Positions 52,110 to 60,470 of a stretch of 64,000 bases of DNA are shown here, piece by piece. This DNA comes from Actinoplanes sp. SE50/110 (GTDB lineage: Bacteria > Actinomycetota > Actinomycetes > Mycobacteriales > Micromonosporaceae), in NCBI RefSeq assembly GCF_900119315.1, contig NZ_LT827010.1, forward strand, positions 2,575,001 to 2,639,000, read 5' to 3'. How positions within the stretch are numbered: position 1 is the stretch's first letter; every line of letters begins with the position of its first letter. The notes below the pieces were generated by a model. The model saw only the letters and a program-made list of their open reading frames with translations. It was not told the DNA's origin and did not search any database. The position numbers were made by a program, and so were the translations under genes.

Positions 52110-54518
52110 GTGACCGCTGTGCTCGACCATGAGGACCTGGTGCGCAGGCTGGCCCACCCCGACGACACCGAGGTCGCGAGCCTCGACGCCTGGTGGCGGG
52201 CGAACAACTACCTCACCGTCGGCCAGATCTACCTGCAGGGCAATCCGCTGCTGCGGGAGCCGCTGAAGCCGGAGCACATCAAACCCCGGCTGCTCGGGCA
52301 CTGGGGCACCAGCCCCGGCCTGTCGTTCATCTACGCCCACGTCTCCCGGCTGATCAAGACCACCGGCCAGCAGGCGATCTATCTGGCCGGGCCGGGGCAC
52401 GGCGGCCCGGCGCTGGTCGCCGCGGGCTACCTGGAGGGGACCTATGCGGAGGTCTACCCCCGGGTCGGGCAGGACGAGGAGGGGCTGCTGCGGCTGTTCC
52501 GCCAGTTCTCCAGCCCGGGCGGCATCCCCAGCCACGTATCGGTGACCACGCCCGGCTCGATCCACGAGGGCGGCGAGCTGGGCTATGTGCTGGTGCACGC
52601 GTTCGGCTCGGTGATGGACAACCCCGACCTGCTGACCATCGCCGTGGTCGGTGACGGCGAGGCGGAGACCGGGCCCCTGGAGGGCTCGTGGAAGGGCATC
52701 TCGTTCATCAACCCGGAGCACGACGGCGCGGTCCTGCCGATCCTGCACCTCAACGGCGCGAAGATCGCCGGCCCGACCGTGCTGGCCCGCAAGGATCCGG
52801 CCGAGGTGCGCAAGCTCCTGGAGGGCCACGGTTACGCGATCATCGAGGTCGGCGGCGACGACCTGCCCGGCATGCACCACCGGTTCGCGCAGGCGCTGGC
52901 CGAGGCCTGGGGCCGGATCCGGGCCATCCAGGCGGCGGCGCGCGGCGGGGCCGGGGACGGCCGGCGTCCACACTGGCCGCTGATCATCCTGCGCACGCCG
53001 AAGGGCTGGACCGGCCCGCAGACGGTCGACGGGGTGACCGTGGGCGGCACCTGGCGCGCCCACCAGGTCCCGCTCTCCGGGGTCAAGGACAACCCGGACC
53101 ACCTGCGGATGCTCGAGGAGTGGCTGCGCTCCTACCGGCCGGACGAGCTGTTCGACGCCACCGGTGCGCCCACCGGCCCGGTCCGTGACCTGGCGCCCGA
53201 GGGCGACCTGCGGATGAGTGCCAGCCCGCACGCCAACGGCGGCCGGCTCACCCGGGATCTGGACCTGCCCGACTTCCGGGACTATGCGGTCGAGGTGAAG
53301 ACGCCGGCCGCCGGGCGCGCCGAGTCGACCCGCAAGCTGGGCGAGATGATGCGCGACATCTACACGCGCAACGACGACCGGTTCCGGCTGTTCTGCCCCG
53401 ACGAGACGAACTCGAACCGGCTCGGCGCCGTCTTCGAGGTCTCCGACCGGGCCTTCATGGAGACCGTCACCCCGGACGACGTGCAGCTCAGCCCCACCGG
53501 CCGGGTGATGGAGGTGCTCTCCGAGCACAACTGCCACGGCTGGCTGGAGGGTTACACGCTGACCGGGCGGCACGGCATGTTCGCCACCTACGAGGCCTTC
53601 GCGATGGTCAGCGCGTCGCAGACGATCCAGCACGGCAAGTGGCTGCAGGAGGCCTCGCACCTGCCCTGGCGGGCCAAGGTGCCGAGCCTCAACATCCTGC
53701 TCACCTCGACCGCCTGGCGCAACGACCACAACGGCTTCTCGCACCAGGGCCCCGGTCTGATCCAGAACGTGCTCACCCAGCGCGGCGACGTCGCCCGCGT
53801 CTACCTGCCGCCGGACGCGAACACGCTGCTGTCGGTGGCCGACCACTGCTTCCGCTCCCGGTCGTACATCAACCTGATCGTCATCGACAAGCAGCCGCAG
53901 CTGCAGTGGCTCGACATGGACCAGGCGATCGACCACTGCGCCAAGGGGGCCGGCATCTGGGAGTGGGCCGGCACCGACGACGGCAACAGCGACCCGGACA
54001 TCGTGCTGGCCTGCGCCGGCGACGTGGTCACCATGGAGACGGTGGCCGCCGCGCGGATCCTGATGGAGCGGCTGCCGCAGCTGAGGACCCGGGTGGTGAA
54101 CGTGGTCGACCTGATGACGCTGCCGCGGCCCAAGGACCACCCGCACGGCATGAGCGAGACGATGTTCCGCGAGCTGTTCACCGACCACGTCGACGTGGTG
54201 TTCTCCTTCCACGGCTACCCGGGGGCGATCCACCAGCTGGTGCACGGCCGGCCGGACGCCGACCGGTTCCGGGTGCGCGGCTTCATCGAGCAGGGCACCA
54301 CCACCACGCCGTTCGACATGACGGTGCGCAACAAGGCGTCCCGCTACCACCTGGTGATCGACGCGATCAACAACGCGAGGCGGCTGCCGAGCGGCGCGTC
54401 GGAGCTGAAGGCGTGGTGCGAGGCGCAGCTGGAGAAGCACGCGACCTACGTGGTGGAGCACCTGGAGGACATGCCCGAGGTGCGGGATTGGTCACTCCAG
54501 GACTGGGCGCAAAGTTGA
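52110..54518 (+). CDS. xfp: Phosphoketolase (xylulose 5-phosphate/fructose 6-phosphate)
   Basis: An 802-residue thiamine diphosphate enzyme that splits xylulose 5-phosphate (and perhaps fructose 6-phosphate) with phosphate into acetyl phosphate and an aldose phosphate. Signatures: DAWWRANNYLTVGQIYLQGN, LGHWGTSPGLSFIYAH, GPGHGGPALVAAGYLEG, SIHEGGELGY, the ThDP motif GDGEAETGPLEGSW, and ETNSNRLGAVF. The GTG at 52110 is preferred because AAGG lies 7 nt upstream; a GTG at 52074 would add 12 residues. It could use xylose-derived pentose phosphate from the nearby GH31 locus. Confidence 0.95.
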   Translation: MTAVLDHEDLVRRLAHPDDTEVASLDAWWRANNYLTVGQIYLQGNPLLREPLKPEHIKPRLLGHWGTSPGLSFIYAHVSRLIKTTGQQAIYLAGPGHGGPALVAAGYLEGTYAEVYPRVGQDEEGLLRLFRQFSSPGGIPSHVSVTTPGSIHEGGELGYVLVHAFGSVMDNPDLLTIAVVGDGEAETGPLEGSWKGISFINPEHDGAVLPILHLNGAKIAGPTVLARKDPAEVRKLLEGHGYAIIEVGGDDLPGMHHRFAQALAEAWGRIRAIQAAARGGAGDGRRPHWPLIILRTPKGWTGPQTVDGVTVGGTWRAHQVPLSGVKDNPDHLRMLEEWLRSYRPDELFDATGAPTGPVRDLAPEGDLRMSASPHANGGRLTRDLDLPDFRDYAVEVKTPAAGRAESTRKLGEMMRDIYTRNDDRFRLFCPDETNSNRLGAVFEVSDRAFMETVTPDDVQLSPTGRVMEVLSEHNCHGWLEGYTLTGRHGMFATYEAFAMVSASQTIQHGKWLQEASHLPWRAKVPSLNILLTSTAWRNDHNGFSHQGPGLIQNVLTQRGDVARVYLPPDANTLLSVADHCFRSRSYINLIVIDKQPQLQWLDMDQAIDHCAKGAGIWEWAGTDDGNSDPDIVLACAGDVVTMETVAAARILMERLPQLRTRVVNVVDLMTLPRPKDHPHGMSETMFRELFTDHVDVVFSFHGYPGAIHQLVHGRPDADRFRVRGFIEQGTTTTPFDMTVRNKASRYHLVIDAINNARRLPSGASELKAWCEAQLEKHATYVVEHLEDMPEVRDWSLQDWAQS

Positions 54519-54537
54519 TCTAGGAGGGTTTGAGTGC

Positions 54538-54567
54538 CTCTCCGCCTTACAAAGTGTGGGCGGAGAG
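54538..54567 (+). terminator. Hairpin after the phosphoketolase gene
   Basis: CTCTCCGCC pairs perfectly with GGCGGAGAG over 9 bp with a 12-nt loop, 20 nt after the stop. There is no T tract. It could be a terminator or a 3' stability element. Confidence 0.55.
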
Positions 54568-54649
54568 ATACTTCACCCTTTCTTTCGACGCCGGATGACG
54601 CGAAGGTGAATGACACACGCCTACTCGACGTTGAGGAAGGGGACCCCGG

Positions 54650-55108
54650 ATGGCCGGTACGCTCAGCCCTTGGCCGACGACCCGACAGGGTTCGACGCAA
54701 CATCCCGTGCCCACGCTGCAATACCTGCTGCGTGCACACGGTCACACGGTCACCGTGGACGGCGTCTTCGGCGCCCAGACCGGTGATGCGGTACGCGCCT
54801 ATCAGCGCACGAAGGGTCTCCCCGACAACGGCATCGTCTGCGCGGAGACGTGGCTGGCGCTGATCAAGGAGGTCGGACCCGGCGCCCAGGGCAATGCGGT
54901 CGCCGGGGTCCAACACAAGTTCCGCCGGGAGTCGGTGCCGGACGGCGAGTTCGGCCCGGAGACCGAGTCGGCGGTCCGCGCCTTCCAGGCCCGGGCGGGT
55001 CTCGACGCCGACGGTGTGGTCGGCCGGCAGACCTGGCAGGCCATCATCGCCGGCCCGGAAACGGGTCCGGAAGCAGCGGGCCCGGAAACGCTGGCCGAGG
55101 CCGCCTGA
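54650..55108 (+). CDS. Protein with two peptidoglycan-binding (PG_binding_1) domains
   Basis: A 152-residue protein with two PG_binding_1 repeats at about residues 18-73 and 76-134. Each has the DGxFGxxTxxAVRxFQ pattern: VDGVFGAQTGDAVRAYQRTK and DGEFGPETESAVRAFQARAG. No signal peptide and no catalytic domain are visible, so how it reaches the wall is unclear. ATG at 54650 after GAAGGGGA. It lies alone between phosphoketolase and the convergent metal transporter. Confidence 0.85.
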   Translation: MAGTLSPWPTTRQGSTQHPVPTLQYLLRAHGHTVTVDGVFGAQTGDAVRAYQRTKGLPDNGIVCAETWLALIKEVGPGAQGNAVAGVQHKFRRESVPDGEFGPETESAVRAFQARAGLDADGVVGRQTWQAIIAGPETGPEAAGPETLAEAA

Positions 55109-55114
55109 TCCCGC

Positions 55115-55888
55115 TCAGAGGGCGCCGGACTCCCGGCGTCCTCTGACCGCGGCCACCGGGTCGAAGCCGAACGGCAACTCCAGCCGGTGCCCCCGCATCA
55201 GGTCCCGGTCGGCCAGCAGCGCGGACGTCGCACCGTCGGCCACGATCCGGCCCGCGTCCAGGATCACCGAGCGCGGGCACAACTCCAGCGCGTACGGCAG
55301 ATCGTGGGTCACCATCAGCAGCGTGACCGGCAGCGACTCGAGGATCTCGGCGAGCTCCCGGCGGCTGGCCGGATCCAGGTTCGACGACGGCTCGTCCAGG
55401 ACCAGGATCTCCGGGCGCATCGCCAGCACGGTGGCCACCGCCACCCGGCGGCGCTGGCCGAACGACAGGTGATGCGGGACCTGATCCCGATGCTCGGCCA
55501 TGCCGACCGCCCGCAGCGCCTCGTCGACGCGGGCCTCGAGCTCGGCGCCGCGTACGCCGCAATTGGCCGGGCCGAAAGCGACATCCTCCGCGACCGACGG
55601 CATGAACAGCTGGTCGTCGGGGTCCTGGAAGACGATGCCGACCCGGCGGCGGACCTCGGCGATCGCGGCCCGGTCGCCCGGGGTGACCGGCAGTCCGGAG
55701 ACCTCGACCTGTCCGCCCCCGCCGTGCAGGATGCCGTTGAGGTGCAGCACCAGAGTGGTCTTGCCGGCGCCGTTCGGGCCGAGCAGCGCGACCCGTTCGC
55801 CGGCGGCGAGGGTCAGGTCGACGCCGCGCAGCGCGGCCCGGCCGTCCGGGTAGGAGTAGTGCAACCCGGTGATCCGCAGCGCGGTCAT
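55115..55888 (-). CDS. cbiO: Nickel/cobalt ECF transporter ATPase (CbiO/NikO)
   Basis: A 257-residue ABC ATPase. Walker A LLGPNGAGKTT, Q-loop VFQDPDDQLFMPSVAEDVAF (the last part typical of ECF ATPases), signature HLSFGQRRRVAVATVLA, Walker B ILVLDEPSSNLDP and H-loop VTHD are present. It powers metal uptake together with the upstream CbiM, N and Q proteins. The ATG at 55888 overlaps the cbiQ stop as ATGA. Last gene of the operon. Confidence 0.93.
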   Translation of the reverse strand: MTALRITGLHYSYPDGRAALRGVDLTLAAGERVALLGPNGAGKTTLVLHLNGILHGGGGQVEVSGLPVTPGDRAAIAEVRRRVGIVFQDPDDQLFMPSVAEDVAFGPANCGVRGAELEARVDEALRAVGMAEHRDQVPHHLSFGQRRRVAVATVLAMRPEILVLDEPSSNLDPASRRELAEILESLPVTLLMVTHDLPYALELCPRSVILDAGRIVADGATSALLADRDLMRGHRLELPFGFDPVAAVRGRRESGAL

Positions 55889-56649
55889 CCGAGCACCCCC
55901 GCGGCGACCGCGATGCCGGCGGTGAGCAGCGGCAGTACCGCGGAGACCGCCCACTGCCCGGCCGGCGCGACCGGCCCGGTCAGCTGTGGCATCCGCCCGG
56001 TGTAGCCGCGCGACACCATCGCCAGGTAGACCCGCTCGCCCCGCTCGTAGGAGCGCAGGAACAGCGAACCCACGCCGACCGCGAACGCCTTGACCTGCCA
56101 CAGGAACCGTGGATCGTAGCCGCGGGACAGCCGGGCGATCCGCATCCGCCGGGCGTCGTCGGCGAGCACGTCGATGTAGCGCAGCATGAACGTGGCGATC
56201 TGGGTGAACACCGACGGCACCCGCAGCCGGTCCAGCCCGAGGATCAGGTCACGCATCGTGGTGGTGGCGGCCAGCAGCAGCGAGGCGAGCACGCCCAGGG
56301 TGCCCTTGGCGAAGATGTTCCACGCCCCGTGCAGCCCGTCGACCGACAGCGACAGGCCCAGCCAGGTGACCCGTGCGCCGTGCCCGAGGACCGGCAGTGC
56401 CAGCGCGAGCAGGACGAACGGCAGCTCGATGCTGGCGCGTTTGGCCAGCCACCCCACCGGCACCCGGGCGGCGGCGGCCAGCAGGGCCACCAGGAGGAGG
56501 TAGCCGAGGAAGGCGGCGTAGAGCGTCGGTGGCGTGACCACCACGACCACCGTGAACAGCAGCGCCGCCACGATCTTGACCTCGGGCGCCAGCCGGTGCA
56601 GGGGGCCCCGCCGGTCCAGATACAGCGGATGCGAGTGCCCCGCCCCCAT
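55885..56649 (-). CDS. cbiQ: Nickel/cobalt ECF transporter transmembrane protein (CbiQ/NikQ)
   Basis: A 254-residue membrane protein, the T component of the ECF transporter. It opens HSHPLYLDRRGPLHRLAPEV and has about five helices. The two cytoplasmic Ala/Arg-x-Gly motifs that couple to the ATPase are present as MRIARLSRGYD and YLAMVSRGYTG. It starts 2 nt after the stop of the PDGLE-domain gene and overlaps cbiO by 4 nt. Confidence 0.92.
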   Translation of the reverse strand: MGAGHSHPLYLDRRGPLHRLAPEVKIVAALLFTVVVVVTPPTLYAAFLGYLLLVALLAAAARVPVGWLAKRASIELPFVLLALALPVLGHGARVTWLGLSLSVDGLHGAWNIFAKGTLGVLASLLLAATTTMRDLILGLDRLRVPSVFTQIATFMLRYIDVLADDARRMRIARLSRGYDPRFLWQVKAFAVGVGSLFLRSYERGERVYLAMVSRGYTGRMPQLTGPVAPAGQWAVSAVLPLLTAGIAVAAGVLG

Positions 56650-56651
56650 CC

Positions 56652-56987
56652 TCAGGACACCTTCCGCCGGCGGACGAGCCAGAACCCGCCCAGCCCGATC
56701 CCGAACGTGATCAGCACCCCGGCCACCCCGGCCAGCCCGGTCGACAGCGCCGCATGGTGCAGGCCGCGGATGCCGTACCCGGCGAGCGGGCTGTCCGCCA
56801 TCTGATGCGCCTGCTCCCGCTGCGCCATGCAGTGCCCGCCGGTGATCCGGCCGGCCGCGTCGAATGTGCAGCCCTGCCGGGCCGTCGCGTCCAGCCCGTC
56901 CGGGCTGCCGGACGCGAAATTGCTCACCACGCCGGCCAGCAGCAGGGCGACCAGCAGCCCCGCGGCCAGGAAAAGCTTGCGGTTCAC
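56652..56987 (-). CDS. PDGLE-domain protein (CbiN-like component)
   Basis: A 111-residue protein with an N-terminal helix (residues about 5-25) and a C-terminal helix (about 82-104). The PDGLE signature appears as GSPDGLD. Proteins of this type replace or act with CbiN as the small auxiliary subunit of Ni/Co ECF transporters and help metal loading. The ATG overlaps the cbiM stop as ATGA. Confidence 0.88.
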   Translation of the reverse strand: MNRKLFLAAGLLVALLLAGVVSNFASGSPDGLDATARQGCTFDAAGRITGGHCMAQREQAHQMADSPLAGYGIRGLHHAALSTGLAGVAGVLITFGIGLGGFWLVRRRKVS

Positions 56988-57670
56988 GCGGCCACCTCCA
57001 CCGGCTTGCGGAATTTCCGGAGCGCGTAGACCAGGTCGGGCCGCACCCGGGCCACGGTCATCACGGTGGTCGCCGCGATGATCCCCTCACCGATCCCGAT
57101 CAGCACGTGCACCCCGGCCATCGTGCCGGAGATCCACGGCAACGACAGGTCGGTGGTGCCGCCCAGCGCGTACTCCAGGACGAAACCCTGCGAGGCGACC
57201 ACCACCGAGACGACCGAGGCGACGAACGCGGTCGCGCCCAGCCCGGCCGGACTCTTCGGCAGGATCCGCAGCAGGCCGGCGACCAGCAGATAGCCGGCCG
57301 CGGTGCCGAGCAGCGCCATGTTCGTGATGTTCAGCCCGATCGCGGTCAGGCCGCCGTCGGCGAACAGCAGGCACTGCACGATCAGCACGGTCGAGACGCA
57401 GAGCGCGCCGACCCACGGCCCGACCAGGATGACCGCGAGCGTGCCGCCCAGCAGGTGCCCGGAGACGCCCGGCAGCACCTGGAAATTCAACATCTGCACG
57501 GCGAAGATGAACGCCGCGACCAGCCCGGCCATCGGCGCCAGCCGATCGTCGAGATCGGCCCGCGCCCGCCACACGCACACGGCGAGGGCCGCGACGGCGA
57601 GCACGACGAAGGCGGCGGAGACCGGCCCGTTCACGATCCCGTTCGCGATGTGCATCGCTTGCGCGTCCAT
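56984..57670 (-). CDS. cbiM: Nickel/cobalt ECF transporter substrate-binding membrane protein (CbiM/NikM)
   Basis: A 228-residue S component. The metal-binding N-terminus is MHIANG, with His near the start, close to the family's MHIxDG. About six helices follow, and GVSGHLLGGTLAVILVGPW is typical. The start at 57670 (MDAQAMHIANG) is chosen because GAGAGGGGGCGCC precedes it. First gene of the cbiM-PDGLE-cbiQ-cbiO operon. The upstream Nur-like box suggests nickel rather than cobalt as cargo. Confidence 0.92.
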   Translation of the reverse strand: MDAQAMHIANGIVNGPVSAAFVVLAVAALAVCVWRARADLDDRLAPMAGLVAAFIFAVQMLNFQVLPGVSGHLLGGTLAVILVGPWVGALCVSTVLIVQCLLFADGGLTAIGLNITNMALLGTAAGYLLVAGLLRILPKSPAGLGATAFVASVVSVVVASQGFVLEYALGGTTDLSLPWISGTMAGVHVLIGIGEGIIAATTVMTVARVRPDLVYALRKFRKPVEVAA

Positions 57671-57712
57671 GGCGCCCCCTCTCGGAGTCAGCATATTAGC
57701 GGTGGGTGGCTG

Positions 57713-57729
57713 TTGCACATCCTTGGCAA
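57713..57729 (-). promoter_or_regulatory. Nur-like nickel box upstream of cbiM
   Basis: On the minus strand TTGCCA-AGGAT-GTGCAA fits the actinobacterial Nur consensus tTGCaa-N5-ttGCAA, and with flanking bases gives the inverted pair GTTGC/GCAAC. A TAATAT -10-like element (57693-57698) lies 14 nt downstream, so the box would cover the -35 region. Confidence 0.65.
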
Positions 57730-57748
57730 CTGGAACGAGGGTGATGAA

Positions 57749-57866
57749 GATCAACTTTAGCGCCCGGAACGGCGGACATCATCAAGATCAACTTTGCGCC
57801 CGGGGTGCGGTCACGATCAACCTTGCGCTCCGGATGAAGGGCACGATCAACTTCAAGATCCTGATG
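57749..57866. repeat. Four-copy GATCAAC repeat array
   Basis: GATCAACTTT or a close variant starts at 57749, 57786, 57815 and 57845. The first three copies are followed by GCGCNCCGG-type sequence; the fourth runs into the dispersed element. Spacings are 37, 29 and 30 bp. The array lies directly upstream of the Nur-like box of the metal transporter operon. Confidence 0.75.
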
Positions 57867-57904
57867 TCGTGCGCTGCGGCCGATGACAGACCGCCGCTCC
57901 CGCC
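57845..57904 (-). repeat. Dispersed non-coding element, copy 2
   Basis: The minus strand from 57904 to 57863 matches 23147-23188 at 39 of 42 positions. The match then weakens but keeps GAAGTTGATC at the end near 57845. No coding frame is conserved between the copies. The surrounding genes are unrelated to those at copy 1. Confidence 0.8.
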
Positions 57905-58260
57905 GAGGGCACCTCCGGGCCGAGCTGGCCGCTACGCGTCCACAACGCTCGGCCCTCCGGCGCTGCACCCGCGGGTGGTCACCGAAACCCGGCTTCGTCA
58001 CCGATCCGCCGCGGGAAACCGCGCGCCGCGCGTAGCCGGCCCACCGGCGCGCGGAAGACCGCGCGCCGTACATCGCCGGCCCGCTGGCCGGGCACCGCGC
58101 GGTGCCCGTATCGGCGGGCGGATGGGCGGCACGGTCCGCGTTCGGAGGCCACGGGCCCTGCTGAAACGGCCGGAGCCGGCGCGGCGCGTTGCGGCCGGAG
58201 GACGCGGAGCGTCGGAGTGTGGTGACGCCGGTCGGGGATCGCCGTGCCGAGGGGGCGCGA
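57905..58260. other. Intergenic region with short direct repeats, no gene recognised
   Basis: This GC-rich gap has no convincing coding frame. ACCGCGCGCCG occurs at 58018 and 58058, each followed by related GCCGGCCC sequence, giving a 40-bp direct repeat. Nothing else was identified. Confidence 0.5.
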
Positions 58261-58405
58261 AGGTCGGGCTTGCCGGGGCCGGGAGGTCGGGCTTGCCGGG
58301 GCCGGGAGGTCGGGCTGCCCGTGGCAAGGAGGTCGGGCTGGCCGGGGTCGGGAGGCCGGGCTGGCCGGGGCTGGCCGGGGTTGGCAGGTCGGGCTGGCCG
58401 GGCTA
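58261..58405. repeat. GC-rich 23-bp tandem repeats ending at a sensor-kinase stop codon
   Basis: Units of the AGGTCGGGCTTGCCGGGGCC type (plus GGG) start at 58262, 58285, 58308, 58331 and 58354 with exact 23-bp period, and a last one at 58387. The array ends at the stop codon of the minus-strand hybrid kinase (58403-58405). Confidence 0.88.
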
Positions 58406-60343
58406 GTCGGTGGCGGTCAGGGGGAGGCGGACGGTGGCGATGGTGCCGTCCGGGTGGCCCGCGGTCAGGGTGATCGTGCCGTGGTGCAGCTCGACGATGG
58501 CTCGGCTCAGCGCCAGGCCGAGGCCGGCGCCGGGGATGCCGCTGTGCCGGGCGTTGGTGGCGCGGTAGAGGCGGGCGAAGAGGCGATTGCGTTCCTCGGC
58601 CGGAATGCCCATCCCGGTGTCGGTGACGACCAGGACCGCGGCGTCCGAGTCGGCGGTCAGGGTGACCGTCACGGTGGAGCCGGGCGGGCTGTATTTGACC
58701 GCGTTCCCGATCAGGTTCTCCGCGACCTGCCGCAGGCGGGCCTGGTCGCCGGGGATGTCCAGGCGGTCCGGCAGGTCGGTGCGGACCCGGGCGCCGCCGT
58801 CGCCGGCCTCGGCGGTGACCGCGGCGGCCGCGTCGCGCAGCACCGCGGACAGGTCGACGGTGCCGACGGTCAGCCCGGCGTGCCCGGATTCCAGGGCGGA
58901 CAGGTCGAGGAGGCGTTCCACCAGGGTGCGCAGCCGGGCGTTGTTGCGTTCGATGACCGCGAGCAGGTCGCGGACCTCGCCGATGGTGGTGTCGTCGCCG
59001 GACTCGGCGATCAGGTCGGTGTAGGTGGCGATCGACGTGAGCGGGGTGCGCAGCTCGTGCCCGACCAGCGCGATGTACTCCCCGATGCTGGCCGCCAGCT
59101 GGTTGGCGAGTTCGTCCGAGCGGCGCCGCTCCAGGTAGGCGCCGAGCAGCCCGGCCACGCCGGTGAGCAGCACGGTCAGCGCCGGTTCCGCATCCTGCCG
59201 GTCCGGGGTGAAGAAGGTCAGCACGCCGACCACCTGCTCGGCGCTGAGCACCGGGACCGCTCCGGCCGACCGGTATCCGGTGCCCAGGACCTGGGCCATC
59301 ACCGGCGAGTCCGGGGCCCGGATGTCGGCCACCCAGATCAGCTCACCGGTCGTCCAGCACCGGCCGGCCACCCCTTCGCCGGGGCGCAGGCTGGGCGGGA
59401 GGGGGATCTCCTCGGCACCGGGGGAGAGGTGGGTGACCGCCGGGCGCAGCCGGCCGGACACCTCGTCGACCAGCCAGAACCGCAGGTACGGCCAGTCCAG
59501 GCAGGTGGACAGGCTGCGCAGCACGGCCGCGCCGGCGTGTTCCACCTCCCGGGCGTGCACCAGCGCGTGCAGTACCTCGGCCTTGCACTTCTCGTACCGC
59601 AGCTGCTGGTGGTCGCCGGTGACGTCGTGCATCGCGGCGACCGCCCCGAGCACGGCTCCGGACGCGTCGCGCACCGGCCGGGCGTTGACGGTCAGCCAGC
59701 GCGGCCGCCGCTGCCGGTCGCTGGTCCGCACGTCGGCGTGGTGCACCGGTTCGCCGTGCAGCGCCCGCTCCAGCGCCATCTCGTCCGGCCGCAGCGGGGT
59801 CCCGTCGTGGTGGCGCAGCTGGAAGCGGCGCGGCCATTCCCGGATCGGCACGGTGGCGCACTCGTCGCCGAAGAAGTCGCGGACCGCCCGGTTGACGAAC
59901 ACGATGCGGCCGTGTCGGTCGCAGGCCACCGCCCCGCTGTCCAGGCTGCGCATCAGCTCGGACAGGAACGGCCCGTCGGCCGGCACCGGCAGGCAGCCGC
60001 GCAGGGTCTCGGTGAGCTCCCGGACGCTGAACGGTTTGGGTACCACCGCGGCGGCGCCGGCCTCGGCCAGCCGGGTGTCGCCGGGCGGCAGGTAGCCGGT
60101 GATCAGCACGACCGGCACGTCGGCGGTGGCCGGCGCGGCGCGCAGCGCCCGGCACATCCGCACCCCGTCCAGGTGCGGCATGTCGACGTCGGCGACGATC
60201 AGGTCGAACGGCTCGGCGAGGGCGGTGGCGAGCCCGGCCCGGCCGTCATCGGCGACCGTCACGCTGTGGCCGAGCCGGCGGACGATCTCGGCGAGCACCG
60301 CCTGATGTTCCGGGTTGTCCTCGACGACCAGCACCGCTGCCAT
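58403..60343 (-). CDS. Hybrid sensor histidine kinase with N-terminal receiver domain
   Basis: About 646 residues without membrane helices. Order: receiver (about 1-118; phospho-acceptor Asp in DLIVADVDMPHLDG, Lys in VVPKPF), PAS (about 130-250), GAF (about 265-410), dimerisation/phosphoacceptor (GHELRTPLTSIATYTD), and HATPase (NLIGNAVKYSP; DTGMGIP; GAGLGLALSRAIVE). A receiver at the front is unusual and suggests the kinase is controlled by another phosphorelay. The ATG at 60343 starts just before the receiver; a second ATG lies seven codons upstream. The stop abuts a tandem repeat array. Confidence 0.9.
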   Translation of the reverse strand: MAAVLVVEDNPEHQAVLAEIVRRLGHSVTVADDGRAGLATALAEPFDLIVADVDMPHLDGVRMCRALRAAPATADVPVVLITGYLPPGDTRLAEAGAAAVVPKPFSVRELTETLRGCLPVPADGPFLSELMRSLDSGAVACDRHGRIVFVNRAVRDFFGDECATVPIREWPRRFQLRHHDGTPLRPDEMALERALHGEPVHHADVRTSDRQRRPRWLTVNARPVRDASGAVLGAVAAMHDVTGDHQQLRYEKCKAEVLHALVHAREVEHAGAAVLRSLSTCLDWPYLRFWLVDEVSGRLRPAVTHLSPGAEEIPLPPSLRPGEGVAGRCWTTGELIWVADIRAPDSPVMAQVLGTGYRSAGAVPVLSAEQVVGVLTFFTPDRQDAEPALTVLLTGVAGLLGAYLERRRSDELANQLAASIGEYIALVGHELRTPLTSIATYTDLIAESGDDTTIGEVRDLLAVIERNNARLRTLVERLLDLSALESGHAGLTVGTVDLSAVLRDAAAAVTAEAGDGGARVRTDLPDRLDIPGDQARLRQVAENLIGNAVKYSPPGSTVTVTLTADSDAAVLVVTDTGMGIPAEERNRLFARLYRATNARHSGIPGAGLGLALSRAIVELHHGTITLTAGHPDGTIATVRLPLTATD

Positions 60344-60405
60344 CACCGTACTGTAGGCCGACATAAGCCGCGTAAATGGTTGAAAGAGACGACAGCGCCG
60401 TTCAG

Positions 60406-60432
60406 GTTTCGTCACCCGCCGTTCGTGGGTAC
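60406..60432 (+). promoter_or_regulatory. Possible stress-sigma (SigB-like) promoter
   Basis: GTTT (60406-60409) and GGGTAC (60427-60432) resemble the -35 and -10 elements of actinobacterial SigB-type promoters, but the 17-nt spacing is longer than the usual 14-16. It lies 39 nt before the HATPase gene. Tentative. Confidence 0.3.
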
Positions 60433-60470
60433 CCTCCGCCCGCATATCGGCGACTCGCGGAGTTTCTTGC

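Noticed and set aside
51978..54461. An 827-codon minus-strand frame opposite phosphoketolase
   Set aside because: Its composition is typical of an antisense frame in high-GC DNA, and the plus strand is an obvious phosphoketolase.
57671..57740. Cobalamin riboswitch upstream of the metal transporter
   Set aside because: The leader is too short and has no B12-box-like sequence; a Nur-type operator explains the region better.
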